From assembly GCA_019873625.1 (NCBI GenBank), contig JAIOAW010000003.1, positions 103,675 through 167,674 of the forward strand: DNA of 64,000 bases. Direction: 5' to 3'. The notes beneath the pieces are model-generated. The model had not been told where the DNA came from, made no database searches, and saw only the letters and a program-made list of their open reading frames with translations. This stretch comes from Chloroflexota bacterium. Its GTDB lineage: Bacteria; Chloroflexota; Anaerolineae; UBA1429. Made by a program: the position numbers and the translations under genes. Shown here one piece after another: positions 53,558-62,314 of this stretch (the first letter of the stretch is position 1; every line of letters starts with the position of its first letter).

Positions 53558-53593
53558 GGTGCGGCTCCTCGGGCGTTAGGATGTGTGTTCACT

Positions 53594-53622
53594 ATGCTAT
53601 AAGGCTTTGAGGCCTTCGTCAA
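53594..53622 (-). promoter_or_regulatory. Promoter of the five-gene flavoprotein-PaaK-MT-GDH-GT2 operon
   Basis: Minus-strand TTGACG (53617-53622), a 17-bp spacer and TAGCAT (53594-53599). Its -35 box is one half of a palindrome shared with the opposite promoter. Confidence 0.6.
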
Positions 53623-53638
53623 GGCGCCTTGACGAAGG
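53613..53638. repeat. Perfect 26-bp palindrome between divergent promoters
   Basis: Two 13-base arms, CCTTCGTCAAGGC and its reverse complement, meet without a spacer. Each arm contains a TTGACG -35 hexamer, so both promoters would be controlled by anything that binds here. Confidence 0.7.
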
Positions 53639-53657
53639 GCGTCACTTCAGGTAGGCT
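53629..53657 (+). promoter_or_regulatory. Promoter of the small membrane protein gene
   Basis: TTGACG (53629-53634), a 17-bp spacer and TAGGCT (53652-53657), with predicted start near 53664. Confidence 0.55.
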
Positions 53658-53696
53658 CTGGCCGCTATGTTGCAGCATAGGATGGGGCAGGCTGGG

Positions 53697-53942
53697 ATGC
53701 GTTGGACATCGCGCTTGGGGCATTGGGCCTCTCGAGGCGCCCGATGGAGCAATTCGCCCTGGGTGGCGCTCCTTCTCACCCTCGTGCTGTACGGCGCCTT
53801 TGCGAGGGGATACCTCCGTGCTCAAGGCGGCGATATCACGGCCTTTATCTTGCTGGGGGTGCGCACGAACCTCGCGCGCCTGCTCACGCCGGGGGTAGGC
53901 GTGGGATGGATGCTCCTGGCCCTCGATGTGCTCAAGCGGTAA
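53697..53942 (+). CDS. Small hydrophobic membrane protein of unknown function
   Basis: An 81-residue protein with a basic N-terminus (RWTSRLGHWASRGARW), a hydrophobic helix (WVALLLTLVLYGAFARGYL), a charged loop (RAQGGD) and one or two further hydrophobic stretches. The reading frame has the GC-rich third positions of its neighbours. The ATG at 53697 lies about 33 bases from the predicted transcription start; an in-frame ATG at 53667 would be nearly leaderless. I do not recognise a family. It is divergent from the flavoprotein operon and may be regulated with it. Confidence 0.55.
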   Translation: MRWTSRLGHWASRGARWSNSPWVALLLTLVLYGAFARGYLRAQGGDITAFILLGVRTNLARLLTPGVGVGWMLLALDVLKR

Positions 53943-53945
53943 GGC

Positions 53946-53974
53946 TTGCGAAGGGCGGCTCCCTTGGCGATAAT
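53946..53974 (+). promoter_or_regulatory. Promoter of the uronate-isomerase-like/flavin-reductase operon
   Basis: TTGCGA (53946-53951), a 17-bp spacer and GATAAT (53969-53974), about 35 bases upstream of the start codon. Confidence 0.55.
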
Positions 53975-54009
53975 AGTCGCGGACGAACCTTGCGGCATAA
54001 GGAGAGAAG

Positions 54010-55314
54010 ATGAACAACGCGCTCGTCAACGAGTTGTATGAACGCCTCGACAGCCTACCCATCTTAGATATCCACACCCACGTGAATTGGAAGACGGGCA
54101 CGGCCCGCAACATCGGCGAGATCTTGAGTTACCACTATTACACGGAACTGGCCAATTCCGCCGAATTCCAGCGGGGAGATTTCCCCTTTGAGGACCCCGA
54201 AGAACTGACGCGACTGATGCTCCCCAAACTGCGCTTTTTGCGCCACACGGTGCAATACGATTGGCTGATGATGATTTCGCGCGAGTATCTCGGCTTGGAG
54301 GCGGAAGATTGGGCACCCGAGAACTGGAAGATGATCTTTGACCGTTCGGTGGAGGTGATGGATCGCCCCGAATGGAAGGACGAGTTGGTGGCCCAGGCCG
54401 GCATCGAACGCGTCTTCCTCACGAACCAATACGATGACGACCTCGACGGGCTGGATGAGGATTTCTACACGCCCTGTTTGCGCGCGGAACCGTTCGTCTT
54501 GTGGATGGATCGCCCGCAGGAACGGCAGAAGATGGAGGCCTTCTTTCGGCGGCCCATCCGTTCGGTGCGGGATTTCAGGGCCATCATCGAGGCGACCTTT
54601 GAACGCTTTATGGCGCATGGGATGGGTTATGCGGCGATGTCCATTCCCGCGAATTTCAAGACCTTCCCCGTCTCTGACGAGGAGGCCCAGCGGCTGCTGG
54701 ATAGGGCCATCGCCGGCGAGGTATGGGGGCCTTCCGAACGGGAGGTGTGGGGGGCGTATGCCATCGCGCGCCTAGGCGATGCCTGCCGCCGCTACGGGCG
54801 CCCCTTCCACCTGATGATCGGCGTAGATCGCGAGGTGTATGCCCAGGGCGTGCCCGGCGGAATGGACCTCTTTACCTCCGTCAATTCCCTGAGAGGGTAT
54901 GACTATCTTCTGAACACCTATTGGGATGTGCCCTTCCCCACGGCGGTGCTCGCCGATACGAGCGGGCTGGAACTCGTCGCCTCGGCCTGGATTCGCCATA
55001 ACGTCTATCCCTCCGGCCATTGGTGGTACACCAACCAGCCCACCGATATCGCCCGCGAGATACGCCGCCGGCTGGATACGGTGCCCTCGAACAAGATCAT
55101 TGGCTATTTTTCCGATGCGTACTATCTCGAATTCATCCTGCCCAAGTTCCGTATGTACAAATTCGAACTGGCCGTAGCCTTGGCCGAACGGATGGAGCGC
55201 AGCCTCATCCACCCCAATATGGAGCCGTTCACCCTGGAGGATGCGCTAGAGTTGGCCGAGGATCTTCTCATTCGCAACCCGGCGCGGATTATCGGCATTC
55301 CGAACCTCATCTAA
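54010..55314 (+). CDS. Glucuronate-isomerase-like amidohydrolase-superfamily protein
   Basis: A 434-residue TIM-barrel protein distantly like uronate isomerase (UxaC) and related amidohydrolases. ILDIHTHVNW (about residues 18-27) is the metal-binding HxH start. FHLMIGVDREVY, HWWYTNQPTDIAREIRRRLD and GYFSDAYYLEFILPKFRMYK resemble the C-terminal half of UxaC, where the corresponding tyrosine-rich segment precedes the catalytic Asp region. A UxaC assignment is plausible but not certain; hydrolases of other sugars or lactones remain possible. AAGGAGAG lies upstream of the ATG. A flavin-reductase-like gene follows after 20 bases. Confidence 0.7.
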   Translation: MNNALVNELYERLDSLPILDIHTHVNWKTGTARNIGEILSYHYYTELANSAEFQRGDFPFEDPEELTRLMLPKLRFLRHTVQYDWLMMISREYLGLEAEDWAPENWKMIFDRSVEVMDRPEWKDELVAQAGIERVFLTNQYDDDLDGLDEDFYTPCLRAEPFVLWMDRPQERQKMEAFFRRPIRSVRDFRAIIEATFERFMAHGMGYAAMSIPANFKTFPVSDEEAQRLLDRAIAGEVWGPSEREVWGAYAIARLGDACRRYGRPFHLMIGVDREVYAQGVPGGMDLFTSVNSLRGYDYLLNTYWDVPFPTAVLADTSGLELVASAWIRHNVYPSGHWWYTNQPTDIAREIRRRLDTVPSNKIIGYFSDAYYLEFILPKFRMYKFELAVALAERMERSLIHPNMEPFTLEDALELAEDLLIRNPARIIGIPNLI

Positions 55315-55334
55315 CCTCAAGAAGGAGGTGTGCG

Positions 55335-55907
55335 ATGGCCAAAGTGCGTTTGGGGCCGACGACGAACCTTTTGCCGATGCCCACAATCCTCGTCGCCGTC
55401 AAGACGGGCGAGGGGCGGGCGAACGTGCTCACCGTGGCCTGGGCGGGCATCGTGGCGGGGCGGCCGCCGATGCTCGCTGTGGAAATCGGCCAGCACTATT
55501 CGACGCCCTTTTTGGAGCGCGAAAAGTGCTTTACGGCAAACATCCCCTCGACGAAACTGATGGTCCAGGCCGATTACTGCGGGATGGTGAGCGGGAGCGA
55601 AGACCCCGATAAGCCCAAGACCTGCGGTTTCACGCTTTTGCCCGCGACCAAAGTCAGCGCGCCCATCATCGCCGAGTGCCCACTCAACTTTGAGTGCCGC
55701 ATCGTGCGCGAGGTGCCGGCAGGGTCGAGCAAGTTCTATCTGGCCGAGATCGTCGAGACGCATCTTGACGAAGAGGCTATGGAGGGCAACGACATCTCGC
55801 CCCTCAAGGTAGACCCGCTCATCTTTACGCCGGATGGTTTCTATCACGCCCTGGGCGCGCGGCTAGGGCAGGCCTGGAATGTAGGCGCAGCGCTCAAGAA
55901 GGGCTAA
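55335..55907 (+). CDS. Flavin-reductase-like FMN-binding split-barrel protein
   Basis: A 190-residue protein of the flavin reductase/FMN-binding split-barrel fold. TTNLLPMPTILVAVKTGEGR, VLTVAWAGIVAGRPPMLAVE, HYSTPFLEREKCFTANIP and the C-terminal PLIFTPDGFYHALGARLG are conserved family segments. Such proteins supply reduced flavin or act as NAD(P)H-dependent reductases on diverse substrates. The ATG at 55335 follows AAGGAGG; the longer frame overlaps the preceding gene and is a shadow. It is likely co-transcribed with the isomerase-like gene and ends before a perfect palindromic terminator. Confidence 0.87.
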   Translation: MAKVRLGPTTNLLPMPTILVAVKTGEGRANVLTVAWAGIVAGRPPMLAVEIGQHYSTPFLEREKCFTANIPSTKLMVQADYCGMVSGSEDPDKPKTCGFTLLPATKVSAPIIAECPLNFECRIVREVPAGSSKFYLAEIVETHLDEEAMEGNDISPLKVDPLIFTPDGFYHALGARLGQAWNVGAALKKG

Positions 55908-55924
55908 GTGCCGTACGGCAATAT

Positions 55925-55960
55925 CACAGCCCGCCCTCGGCGCGCCGAGGGCGGGCTGTG
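55925..55960. terminator. Bidirectional terminator, perfect 36-bp palindrome
   Basis: Two 18-base arms starting CACAGCCCGCCCTCGGCG pair perfectly with no spacer. It lies between the convergent flavin-reductase and UroD-family genes. Confidence 0.75.
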
Positions 55961-55965
55961 CCTTG

Positions 55966-56964
55966 TTACGCGGGGCGCGCGGCCTTGCGGTATGGGTCGA
56001 ACTCCATAAAGGCGTCGAACATCACTTGTTTTTTCCACAAGGGGACCCCGATGGCCGCGCCGTCGCCGTAATCTGAAAGGATGAACCCCCCTTGCGGTGT
56101 GGCCCAGTATTCCAAGAGGAGTTTGGCCTCCTCGCGGATGGCCTCGGCGTCTTTGAAGGGGAGGGTGGCCTGGATGTCGCAGAGCGACTCAAAGCAGATG
56201 CGCCCGGCAAAACGCTTGCCGATCTCCTCGATGCCCAAGGCACGCGGCTGTTGGAGGTTGATGACGTCGCAACCGATCTCGATGAGCGGTTCGATGATGG
56301 CGTTCACCTTGCCGCAGGAGTGCATCCAAACGTCCCACCCTTGGGCGTGCATCGCCTCGAAAATCCGCGCGTAGCGCGGTTGGAAAAAGTCGCACCACAT
56401 CTTGGGGCTGACGAAGGTGGCCAGTTCCGTGCCCCAATCGTCGGAAAAGTGCATCCCGTGGATGCGCCCTGGGAAGCGCGCCCCGATGTTGCGGATGACG
56501 GCCAAATCGAACTCGACGATGCGATCCGCCAAGTATTCCATCCGCCCGCGATCGGTATAGAGTTCGGTGAGGACGTTCTGCATACCGCGCAGGGCGTGCA
56601 TCCGTTCAAAGAGGAGCATAAAGATGCCCGTGGTGACGTATTTGCCCTCCGAGCCGGCAAAACGTTCCTCCATACCGGCATAATAGGCGGGGTCATCGGG
56701 GTCTGGCCAGCGGTAGGTTTTGATGTTTTCCCAATCCTCCAAGGGGTGCCCCTTGACTTGGCCCATATTGGCCATCTCACTGCGCACCCAAAGGCAACCC
56801 CACTCGTCATAGGTCTCGCGGTAGGCGTGGTTCCCCGTGCCGATGGCATTCGTGGGCACGTTGTGCGTATCGCTGATGCCTAGGCTCTCGAATTTGACGG
56901 GCAAGCGATCGGGCGTTTGGAAGTGGATGGCCCGTTTCACGACCTCGTAAGAAGACATTGCCAT
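55966..56964 (-). CDS. Uroporphyrinogen-decarboxylase-family protein (probable methyltransferase-like)
   Basis: A 332-residue TIM-barrel protein of the URO-D family. It begins VVKRAIHFQTPDRLPVKF, has DEWGCLWV, IHGMHFSDDWGTELATFVSP and MHSCGKVNAIIEPLIEIGCD. It lacks the N-terminal arginines of true heme-pathway HemE. Many such homologues are corrinoid-dependent methyltransferases or act on methoxylated sugars and aromatics. The ATG at 56964 follows AAAGGAG at a rather long spacing; the longer frame runs over the glucokinase gene. It is the last gene of the amidohydrolase-glucokinase operon, so a role in carbohydrate breakdown is possible. Confidence 0.82.
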   Translation of the reverse strand: MAMSSYEVVKRAIHFQTPDRLPVKFESLGISDTHNVPTNAIGTGNHAYRETYDEWGCLWVRSEMANMGQVKGHPLEDWENIKTYRWPDPDDPAYYAGMEERFAGSEGKYVTTGIFMLLFERMHALRGMQNVLTELYTDRGRMEYLADRIVEFDLAVIRNIGARFPGRIHGMHFSDDWGTELATFVSPKMWCDFFQPRYARIFEAMHAQGWDVWMHSCGKVNAIIEPLIEIGCDVINLQQPRALGIEEIGKRFAGRICFESLCDIQATLPFKDAEAIREEAKLLLEYWATPQGGFILSDYGDGAAIGVPLWKKQVMFDAFMEFDPYRKAARPA

Positions 56965-56981
56965 ACGTGCTTTTTCTCCTT

Positions 56982-57971
56982 TCAGGCAAGGGCGTTCTGT
57001 AAGGCAAAACAGGCCGCGCCGAACAAGCCCACCTTGGGCCGCATGATGACGTAGAGGGGAATCTTTTCCACCAAGAAGCGCAGCCGTCCCTTGCTCAAGA
57101 AGGCCCCCAGAAGCCGGCCATCCCCAAGGATGGGGAGGAGATGCCCCGAAAGGCCGCCGGCGAGGTAAACGCCCCCTGTGGCCAAATAGCGCAAGCCCAG
57201 GTTCCCGGCCTCGGCGCCGAGGATGCGCACAAAGAGGTCCAGCACCGCCGCGCATAGGGGGCAGGGGCGGCCGGCCTCCAGCCCGGCCTGCACGATCGTC
57301 GCCGTCATATCGGGCGAGGAGGCCAGTGCCTCGCGGAGCCAAACCGGCTCTTCTAAGCCTTCGCGATCTCGCAAAAAGCGGTAGAGATAGGGCACCCCCA
57401 GCCCAGAGCAGACGCGCTCGTAACTCACATGGTCGAACGCCTCCAGAAGGTAGGTGAGCAGGCGCGTCTGGAGGGCGTCGGTCGGGGCGAAATCGGCATG
57501 GCCCCCTTCGGAAGGATGGGGCAGGTAGCGCTGCCCATCCCACGTGAGGTAGGCCTCTCCCAGGCCCGTGCCGGGCGCGATGACGGCCTTGGCGCCGTGC
57601 GCATCCGGCGCGCCGGGGTGAAGCGTCAAAAGGTCTTCGGCGCCCAAGGCGGGGATGGCGTTCGCCACGGCCTCCAAGTCATTCAAGAGCCGTATGGGCA
57701 TCCCCAGCGTCTGGCTGAGTTGCGCCTGTTCCACGGGCCAGGGCACGTTCACGCCCACGGCGCGGCCCTCCACCACCGGCCCCGCCGAGGCGAGCACGCC
57801 CTGCCTCACCTGGCCCCGCTGGGGGCCAAGGAACTCGCCCACCAGGGTGGCGAGATCACAATAGTCTGCACTGCGAAAGGTCCCCTCTTTGAGGGGCACC
57901 TTTGGCCCTTGGGCCGGATCGTACAAGGCGAGGTCCACCTTGGTGCCGCCGATATCTCCCGCTAGGATCAT
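56982..57971 (-). CDS. glk: Glucokinase (Glk-type sugar kinase)
   Basis: A 329-residue ATP-dependent hexokinase of the bacterial glucokinase (Glk, PF02685-like) family. The phosphate motif LAGDIGGTKVDLAL is at the N-terminus. LNDLEAVANAIPAL carries the catalytic Asp in the sugar site, VIAPGTGLGEAYL is the second phosphate motif, and SEGGHADFAP and GGVYLAGGLSGHLLP complete the fold. It lacks the zinc motif of ROK kinases. The ATG at 57971 follows GGAAGGAGG. Product glucose-6-phosphate feeds central metabolism; substrate breadth is not known. Confidence 0.9.
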   Translation of the reverse strand: MILAGDIGGTKVDLALYDPAQGPKVPLKEGTFRSADYCDLATLVGEFLGPQRGQVRQGVLASAGPVVEGRAVGVNVPWPVEQAQLSQTLGMPIRLLNDLEAVANAIPALGAEDLLTLHPGAPDAHGAKAVIAPGTGLGEAYLTWDGQRYLPHPSEGGHADFAPTDALQTRLLTYLLEAFDHVSYERVCSGLGVPYLYRFLRDREGLEEPVWLREALASSPDMTATIVQAGLEAGRPCPLCAAVLDLFVRILGAEAGNLGLRYLATGGVYLAGGLSGHLLPILGDGRLLGAFLSKGRLRFLVEKIPLYVIMRPKVGLFGAACFALQNALA

Positions 57972-58003
57972 CTGCCTCCTTCCTCCCAAAGATCGTTCGT
58001 TTT

Positions 58004-58762
58004 TTACAGAGGGAATATCCGGGCGATGTTGCCGCCGAGCACCTTGGCCTTGTCATCCGCGCTCAAATCTTGATAGATGACCTGCCTTAGGCCCCACTCG
58101 AAGCGCATCGGGCAAAACGGCGTATCGCTCCCATAGCAAACGCGGTCGGCCCCCAATACGGCGAGCGCCTTGTGAACCTTGCGGTAGTCGGCCTCCGAAT
58201 CCACCAAGTACCAGGAGGGGTAGCGAGCGGCCAGGTCAATCACCGCATCGTGCAGGTTGGGCTGGCCGGCCCCGCCCATATGGACGATGAGGATGGGCAC
58301 CTGTGGGTAGCGGTCAGAGATTTTCGCGATGCGGTAGGGGTGGGTGCGCTCGAAATCGTTCGCGCCGCAGTGAAAGGCGAGCACCAGCCCTGCTTGGACG
58401 GCTATCTCGATGAGGGGCAGGCTGAGGGCGGGGTCATCCACATAGTAGAGGTCTCGCGCGCCGTTCAATTTCACACCCTTGACGCCGTACACTTCGATAC
58501 AGCGCCTCAGTTCATCTTTGGCTTCCTCCAACCCCAGCCGTGGGTTCACGCCACAAAAGGGGATGATGCGATCGGGGTGGGCCTTGTAGCCCGCGTAAAT
58601 GGCCGCGTTATCGGGCGCGATGTCGCGCGTATAAGAGACCATCGGCCAGCAGATGGCCCTCTCCACGCCGACGGCATCCAGTTGGCGCAGGAGGTCATCC
58701 ACGCCGATTTCCGAAGGGGCCTTGCGCGATGAGATGTGGCAATCCGCGTCAATGTAAGCCAT
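58004..58762 (-). CDS. Amidohydrolase-family (PF04909-like) metal-dependent hydrolase
   Basis: A 252-residue TIM-barrel protein of the amidohydrolase_2 group. YIDADCHISSR replaces the standard DxHxH start. The later HCGAND, IVHMGGAGQPN and VCYGSDTPFCP (catalytic Asp) are conserved. Relatives include decarboxylases and lactonases acting on aromatic or sugar-derived acids. The ATG at 58762 has GGAGG five bases upstream; a GTG at 58765 is adjacent. A good promoter lies just upstream. First gene of the operon with glk and the UroD-family gene. Confidence 0.82.
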   Translation of the reverse strand: MAYIDADCHISSRKAPSEIGVDDLLRQLDAVGVERAICWPMVSYTRDIAPDNAAIYAGYKAHPDRIIPFCGVNPRLGLEEAKDELRRCIEVYGVKGVKLNGARDLYYVDDPALSLPLIEIAVQAGLVLAFHCGANDFERTHPYRIAKISDRYPQVPILIVHMGGAGQPNLHDAVIDLAARYPSWYLVDSEADYRKVHKALAVLGADRVCYGSDTPFCPMRFEWGLRQVIYQDLSADDKAKVLGGNIARIFPL

Positions 58763-58794
58763 CACATCCTCCGATGCTTGCCGGTTTCGCGGCT

Positions 58795-58823
58795 ATTCTA
58801 GCATTGGCCTGGGCGCGCGGCAA
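58795..58823 (-). promoter_or_regulatory. Promoter of the amidohydrolase-glk-UroD operon
   Basis: Minus-strand TTGCCG (58818-58823), a 17-bp spacer and TAGAAT (58795-58800). Confidence 0.6.
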
Positions 58824-58836
58824 GCCGCTCTTATGC

Positions 58837-58865
58837 TGGACAATTCCATCAACCTTCTCTAAAAT
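58837..58865 (+). promoter_or_regulatory. Promoter of the sugar-epimerase and GDP-mannose genes
   Basis: TGGACA (58837-58842), a 17-bp spacer and TAAAAT (58860-58865). A CAAGGA-AGA-TCCTTG inverted repeat lies in the leader near 58884. Confidence 0.55.
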
Positions 58866-58922
58866 AGGGCCATCCCACAAGGAAGATCCTTGCGGATACG
58901 ACGCAGAAAGGGGATATAACAA

Positions 58923-59681
58923 ATGGCTTATCCACCGCTCGGTGTGCAGTTGATCGTCTTTAGCGCGCAGGCCGATCTCGTAACCAATGCGGCGGAGGTG
59001 TTGGATGCCGTCAAGGCCGCGGGGTTTGATGCGATCGAATGCGGTGTGACGATGTATGCCCATGCCCCCGAGGTGTTCAAGGCGATGCTCGAGGCGCGCC
59101 AATTGAGGGTGGCGGGGTTTCACGGCGGCCTCGACCAAGACCTGGACCAGACCTTGCGCCTTATGGAACTGTACGGCGCGCAAGACTTGTGCATCTCGAA
59201 CCTCGGCGGCTGGGAAAACACCCTGGCCGAAAATTACCGCCGAGACCTGGAGCGGTTGAACGAGATGGCACGCCTTTGCGCCGCACACGGCGTGCGCGTG
59301 CACTATCACAACCACGCCTATGAGTTCAACCCGACGGATGAGGGCTGCTTGGGCATCGAACTCATCTTGGCGGAGATGGATCGCAGTGTGGTGGATTTGT
59401 GCGTGGACGTGGCCTGGGTGCACATCGCCGCGCATGACCCGGCGCTCTTTTTGCGGCGCGTGGGAGACCTGGTGGGTTACGTCCACCTCAAAGATTACAC
59501 GGGCGACCGTAGATGGGTGGAGTTGGGTTACGGCGTCGTGCCGCTGGATAGCGTGATGCGGGCCATCGGCGAACTCAAGCGCGTGCGTTGGGTCGTCTAT
59601 GAGCAGGATACGAGCGATCGGCCCGCCGCCGAGAGTTGTGCCATCAGTCGGCAGTACCTGCGCAGTACGTACGGCTACTAG
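58923..59681 (+). CDS. Sugar phosphate isomerase/epimerase (xylose-isomerase-like TIM barrel)
   Basis: A 252-residue AP-endonuclease-2/xylose-isomerase-like enzyme. Metal-binding residues appear in HYHNHAYEFNP, CVDVAWVHIAAHDPA and GYVHLKDYTGDRRWVELG. The final acidic residue is in VVYEQDTSD. Such enzymes isomerise or epimerise sugars and inositol derivatives; no specific substrate can be named. AAAGGGG lies upstream of the ATG. It is followed after 56 bases by the GDP-mannose pyrophosphorylase-like gene on the same strand. Confidence 0.85.
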   Translation: MAYPPLGVQLIVFSAQADLVTNAAEVLDAVKAAGFDAIECGVTMYAHAPEVFKAMLEARQLRVAGFHGGLDQDLDQTLRLMELYGAQDLCISNLGGWENTLAENYRRDLERLNEMARLCAAHGVRVHYHNHAYEFNPTDEGCLGIELILAEMDRSVVDLCVDVAWVHIAAHDPALFLRRVGDLVGYVHLKDYTGDRRWVELGYGVVPLDSVMRAIGELKRVRWVVYEQDTSDRPAAESCAISRQYLRSTYGY

Positions 59682-59737
59682 ACGCTGGGGCATAGCCCCT
59701 CCGTTTTTACAGATGCGATCGAATCAGGAGGTGTGCG

Positions 59738-62242
59738 ATGAAAGCCGTCGTGATGGCAGGGGGAGCGGGTTCCAGGTTGAGGCCGCTGACTATTAATCGG
59801 CCCAAGCCCATGGTGCCGATGGTGAACAAGCCGGTCATCGGCCATATCTTGGATCTCCTGAAGCGCCATGGGATCACCGAGGTGGTTATCACGCTCCAGT
59901 TTATGGCCGAGGCCGTGCAAGATTACTTTGGCGATGGCCAAAACCTGGGGATGACCATCCATTACTCCATCGAAGAGACGCCGCTCGGCACGGCGGGGAG
60001 CGTGAAGCAGGCCCAGCACCTCTTGGATGACACCTTTATCGTCATCAGCGGAGATGCCGTAACCGACTTTGATTTGGGGGCTATCTTGGCCTATCACCGC
60101 GCCAAGCAGGCCCTCGCGACGATCACCCTCTATCGGGTGCCCAACCCGTTGGAGTACGGCGTGGTGATCGTTGACGAGCAAGGGCGCGTCCAGCAATTTT
60201 TAGAGAAGCCGAGTTGGGGCGAGGTCATCTCCGATACGGTCAATACGGGTATTTACGTCCTAGAGCCTCGCGTTTTGGATTATTTCGAGCCAGAAACGCC
60301 GTTTGACTTTAGCAAAGACCTTTTCCCCATCCTCCTTTCGCGCCAAGATCCGATGTATGGCTACATCGCCCAGGGGTATTGGTGCGATGTGGGCAATATC
60401 GCCGAGTATATGCGCGCCACGGCGGATATGCTTCAGCACCGCGTGCAGGTGGAGCCGTTTGGCGCGCACTTGGGCGGGGATGTGTGGGTGGGCGAGGGCG
60501 TGGAGATCGCGCCGGATGCCCAACTGTACGGCCCCATCTATCTGGGCGATGGCGTCAAGATCAAGCAGGGGGTTGTCATCCACGGGCCAACCGTGGTGCG
60601 CGATTACACCGTGGTGGATCGCTTTGCCCACCTCGATCGGAGCATCGTCTGGCGCAACTGCTACATCGGCGAGAGCACGGAACTGCGCGGGGCCATCATC
60701 GGGCGCCAATCGAGCCTCAAGAGCAAGGCCGTGGTGTTCGAAGGGGCCGTCGTCTCGGATGGCTGTGTGGTGGGCGAGGGGGCCATCATCCAACCGGGCG
60801 TGAAAATCTGGCCAGATAAAGAAATCGAGGCGGGCGCCACGGTGAACACGAGCCTCATTTGGGGGGCGCAGGGGCGGCACGTCCTCTTTGGCCGCTACGG
60901 CGTAACGGGCCTGGTCAATGTGGACCTTACCCCTGAGTTTGCCGCGCGCCTAGGGGCCACCTTCGGGGCCACCCTTCCCAAGGGGGCTATTGTAACCATC
61001 AACCGAGACCCGCACCGCAGCCCGCGTATGCTCAAGCGGGGCATCATCTCCGGTTTGCCCTCGGCGGGCGTCAACGTGCTGGATTTGCGGTCGGTGCCCA
61101 TCCCCGTGGCGCGGTATTACACGCGCACCAGCCCGGCGGCAGGGGGCGTGCACGTGCGCCTTTCCCCTTACGATAACCGCGTGGTGGATATCAAGTTCTT
61201 CGATGCCAACGGGCAAGACCTGCGGCGCGACGACGAGCGGAATATGGAGCGCGTCTTCTTCCGAGAGGATTGGCGGCGCGTTTACCTCGATGAAATCGGC
61301 ACGATTGACTATGCCGATCACGTCGTCGAGCGCTATACCGAGGCCTTTATGGCGGCCATTGATGTGGAGGCCATCCGTGCGGCGAACCCCTATCTCGTGG
61401 TGGATTTTGCCAATGCGCCCACGGCCCAGGTCTTGGCGCCCATCCTCACCGCGCTCAATTGCCAGGTGGTGGCCTTGAACGAGGCCGTGGATGAGAACAA
61501 GATGTCCATCCCCACGGTCGAATTTCAACAGTCGCTTCAGCAATTGGGCAAGATCTGCGGCGCCTTGCAGACGACCCTCGGCGTGCGCCTTGATGTGGGC
61601 GGAGAGCGCATCTTTGTGGCCGATTGTGGCGGCAACTTGCTCAATGGGGTAGACCTAGCCGCCGCCATTGCGATGATGGCCTTGCGCGCTCACCCCGGGG
61701 GCACGGTGGCCGTGCCCGTCTCGATGCCGAACGTCTTTGAGAAACTGGCCGAACGCTACGGCGGCTCTATATTGCGCACCCGCGTCAGTATGCGCGGCTT
61801 GATGGAGGCGGCCAATCAGCCAGGGGTCATTTTGGCGGCAGATGGCAACGGGTCATTCATCTGGCCCGACTTTCAACCCGTGGTGGATGGGATGATGACC
61901 GTGGCCAAGATCCTGGAGATGACCGCCCTGCAAAAGATTTCCCTCAGCCAGGCCATCGCCAGCCTGCCCGTTTACCATCTCGCCCACGGCGAGGTCAGTT
62001 GCCCGTGGGAGCACAAGGGCACGGTGATGAGGCTCCTCAACCAGCAGTACAAGGGGCGGCTTGGCCCGCAGATTGACGGCGTGCGCATCAACCTCGGCGC
62101 CGACGAATGGGTGCTCATCCTGCCAGACCCCGACCGGCCGGTTTTTCAGATCTTTGCCGAGGCTGACAGCGACGAGCAGGCCCAAAGCCTTTTGGCGCGC
62201 TATCAGCGCATCGTCGAGGGGTTCCAAGAGGGGGCCTCATAG
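59738..62242 (+). CDS. Mannose-1-phosphate guanylyltransferase-like enzyme fused to degenerate phosphomannomutase domain
   Basis: An 834-residue fusion. The N-terminal nucleotidyltransferase (about residues 1-235) has [15 protein letters not shown] and [21 protein letters not shown] as the metal-binding Asp and [10 protein letters not shown] left-handed beta-helix of hexapeptide repeats follows (about 245-370). The C-terminal half (about 380-834) has the phosphohexomutase fold. There, however, the phosphoserine loop, usually TASHNP, reads HVRLSPYD (about 470). The metal loop, usually DGDxDR, reads LDVGGERIF (about 618). So nucleotide-sugar synthesis is likely, and mutase activity doubtful. 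GDP-mannose or another NDP-sugar would supply the GT2/GT39 operon. AGGAGG lies upstream of the ATG. Confidence 0.9.
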   Translation: MKAVVMAGGAGSRLRPLTINRPKPMVPMVNKPVIGHILDLLKRHGITEVVITLQFMAEAVQDYFGDGQNLGMTIHYSIEETPLGTAGSVKQAQHLLDDTFIVISGDAVTDFDLGAILAYHRAKQALATITLYRVPNPLEYGVVIVDEQGRVQQFLEKPSWGEVISDTVNTGIYVLEPRVLDYFEPETPFDFSKDLFPILLSRQDPMYGYIAQGYWCDVGNIAEYMRATADMLQHRVQVEPFGAHLGGDVWVGEGVEIAPDAQLYGPIYLGDGVKIKQGVVIHGPTVVRDYTVVDRFAHLDRSIVWRNCYIGESTELRGAIIGRQSSLKSKAVVFEGAVVSDGCVVGEGAIIQPGVKIWPDKEIEAGATVNTSLIWGAQGRHVLFGRYGVTGLVNVDLTPEFAARLGATFGATLPKGAIVTINRDPHRSPRMLKRGIISGLPSAGVNVLDLRSVPIPVARYYTRTSPAAGGVHVRLSPYDNRVVDIKFFDANGQDLRRDDERNMERVFFREDWRRVYLDEIGTIDYADHVVERYTEAFMAAIDVEAIRAANPYLVVDFANAPTAQVLAPILTALNCQVVALNEAVDENKMSIPTVEFQQSLQQLGKICGALQTTLGVRLDVGGERIFVADCGGNLLNGVDLAAAIAMMALRAHPGGTVAVPVSMPNVFEKLAERYGGSILRTRVSMRGLMEAANQPGVILAADGNGSFIWPDFQPVVDGMMTVAKILEMTALQKISLSQAIASLPVYHLAHGEVSCPWEHKGTVMRLLNQQYKGRLGPQIDGVRINLGADEWVLILPDPDRPVFQIFAEADSDEQAQSLLARYQRIVEGFQEGAS

Positions 62243-62270
62243 GGCGGCTGGGGATTCTGCCAAGTCGAAG

Positions 62271-62298
62271 CGCGCCCCGCGAATGCTCGCGGGGCGCG
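62271..62298. terminator. Bidirectional intrinsic terminator
   Basis: A perfect 12-bp stem, CGCGCCCCGCGA, with the loop ATGC lies between the convergent GDP-mannose enzyme and YtcJ-like genes. Confidence 0.8.
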
Positions 62299-62314
62299 AC
62301 CTATTTGGATGCCC

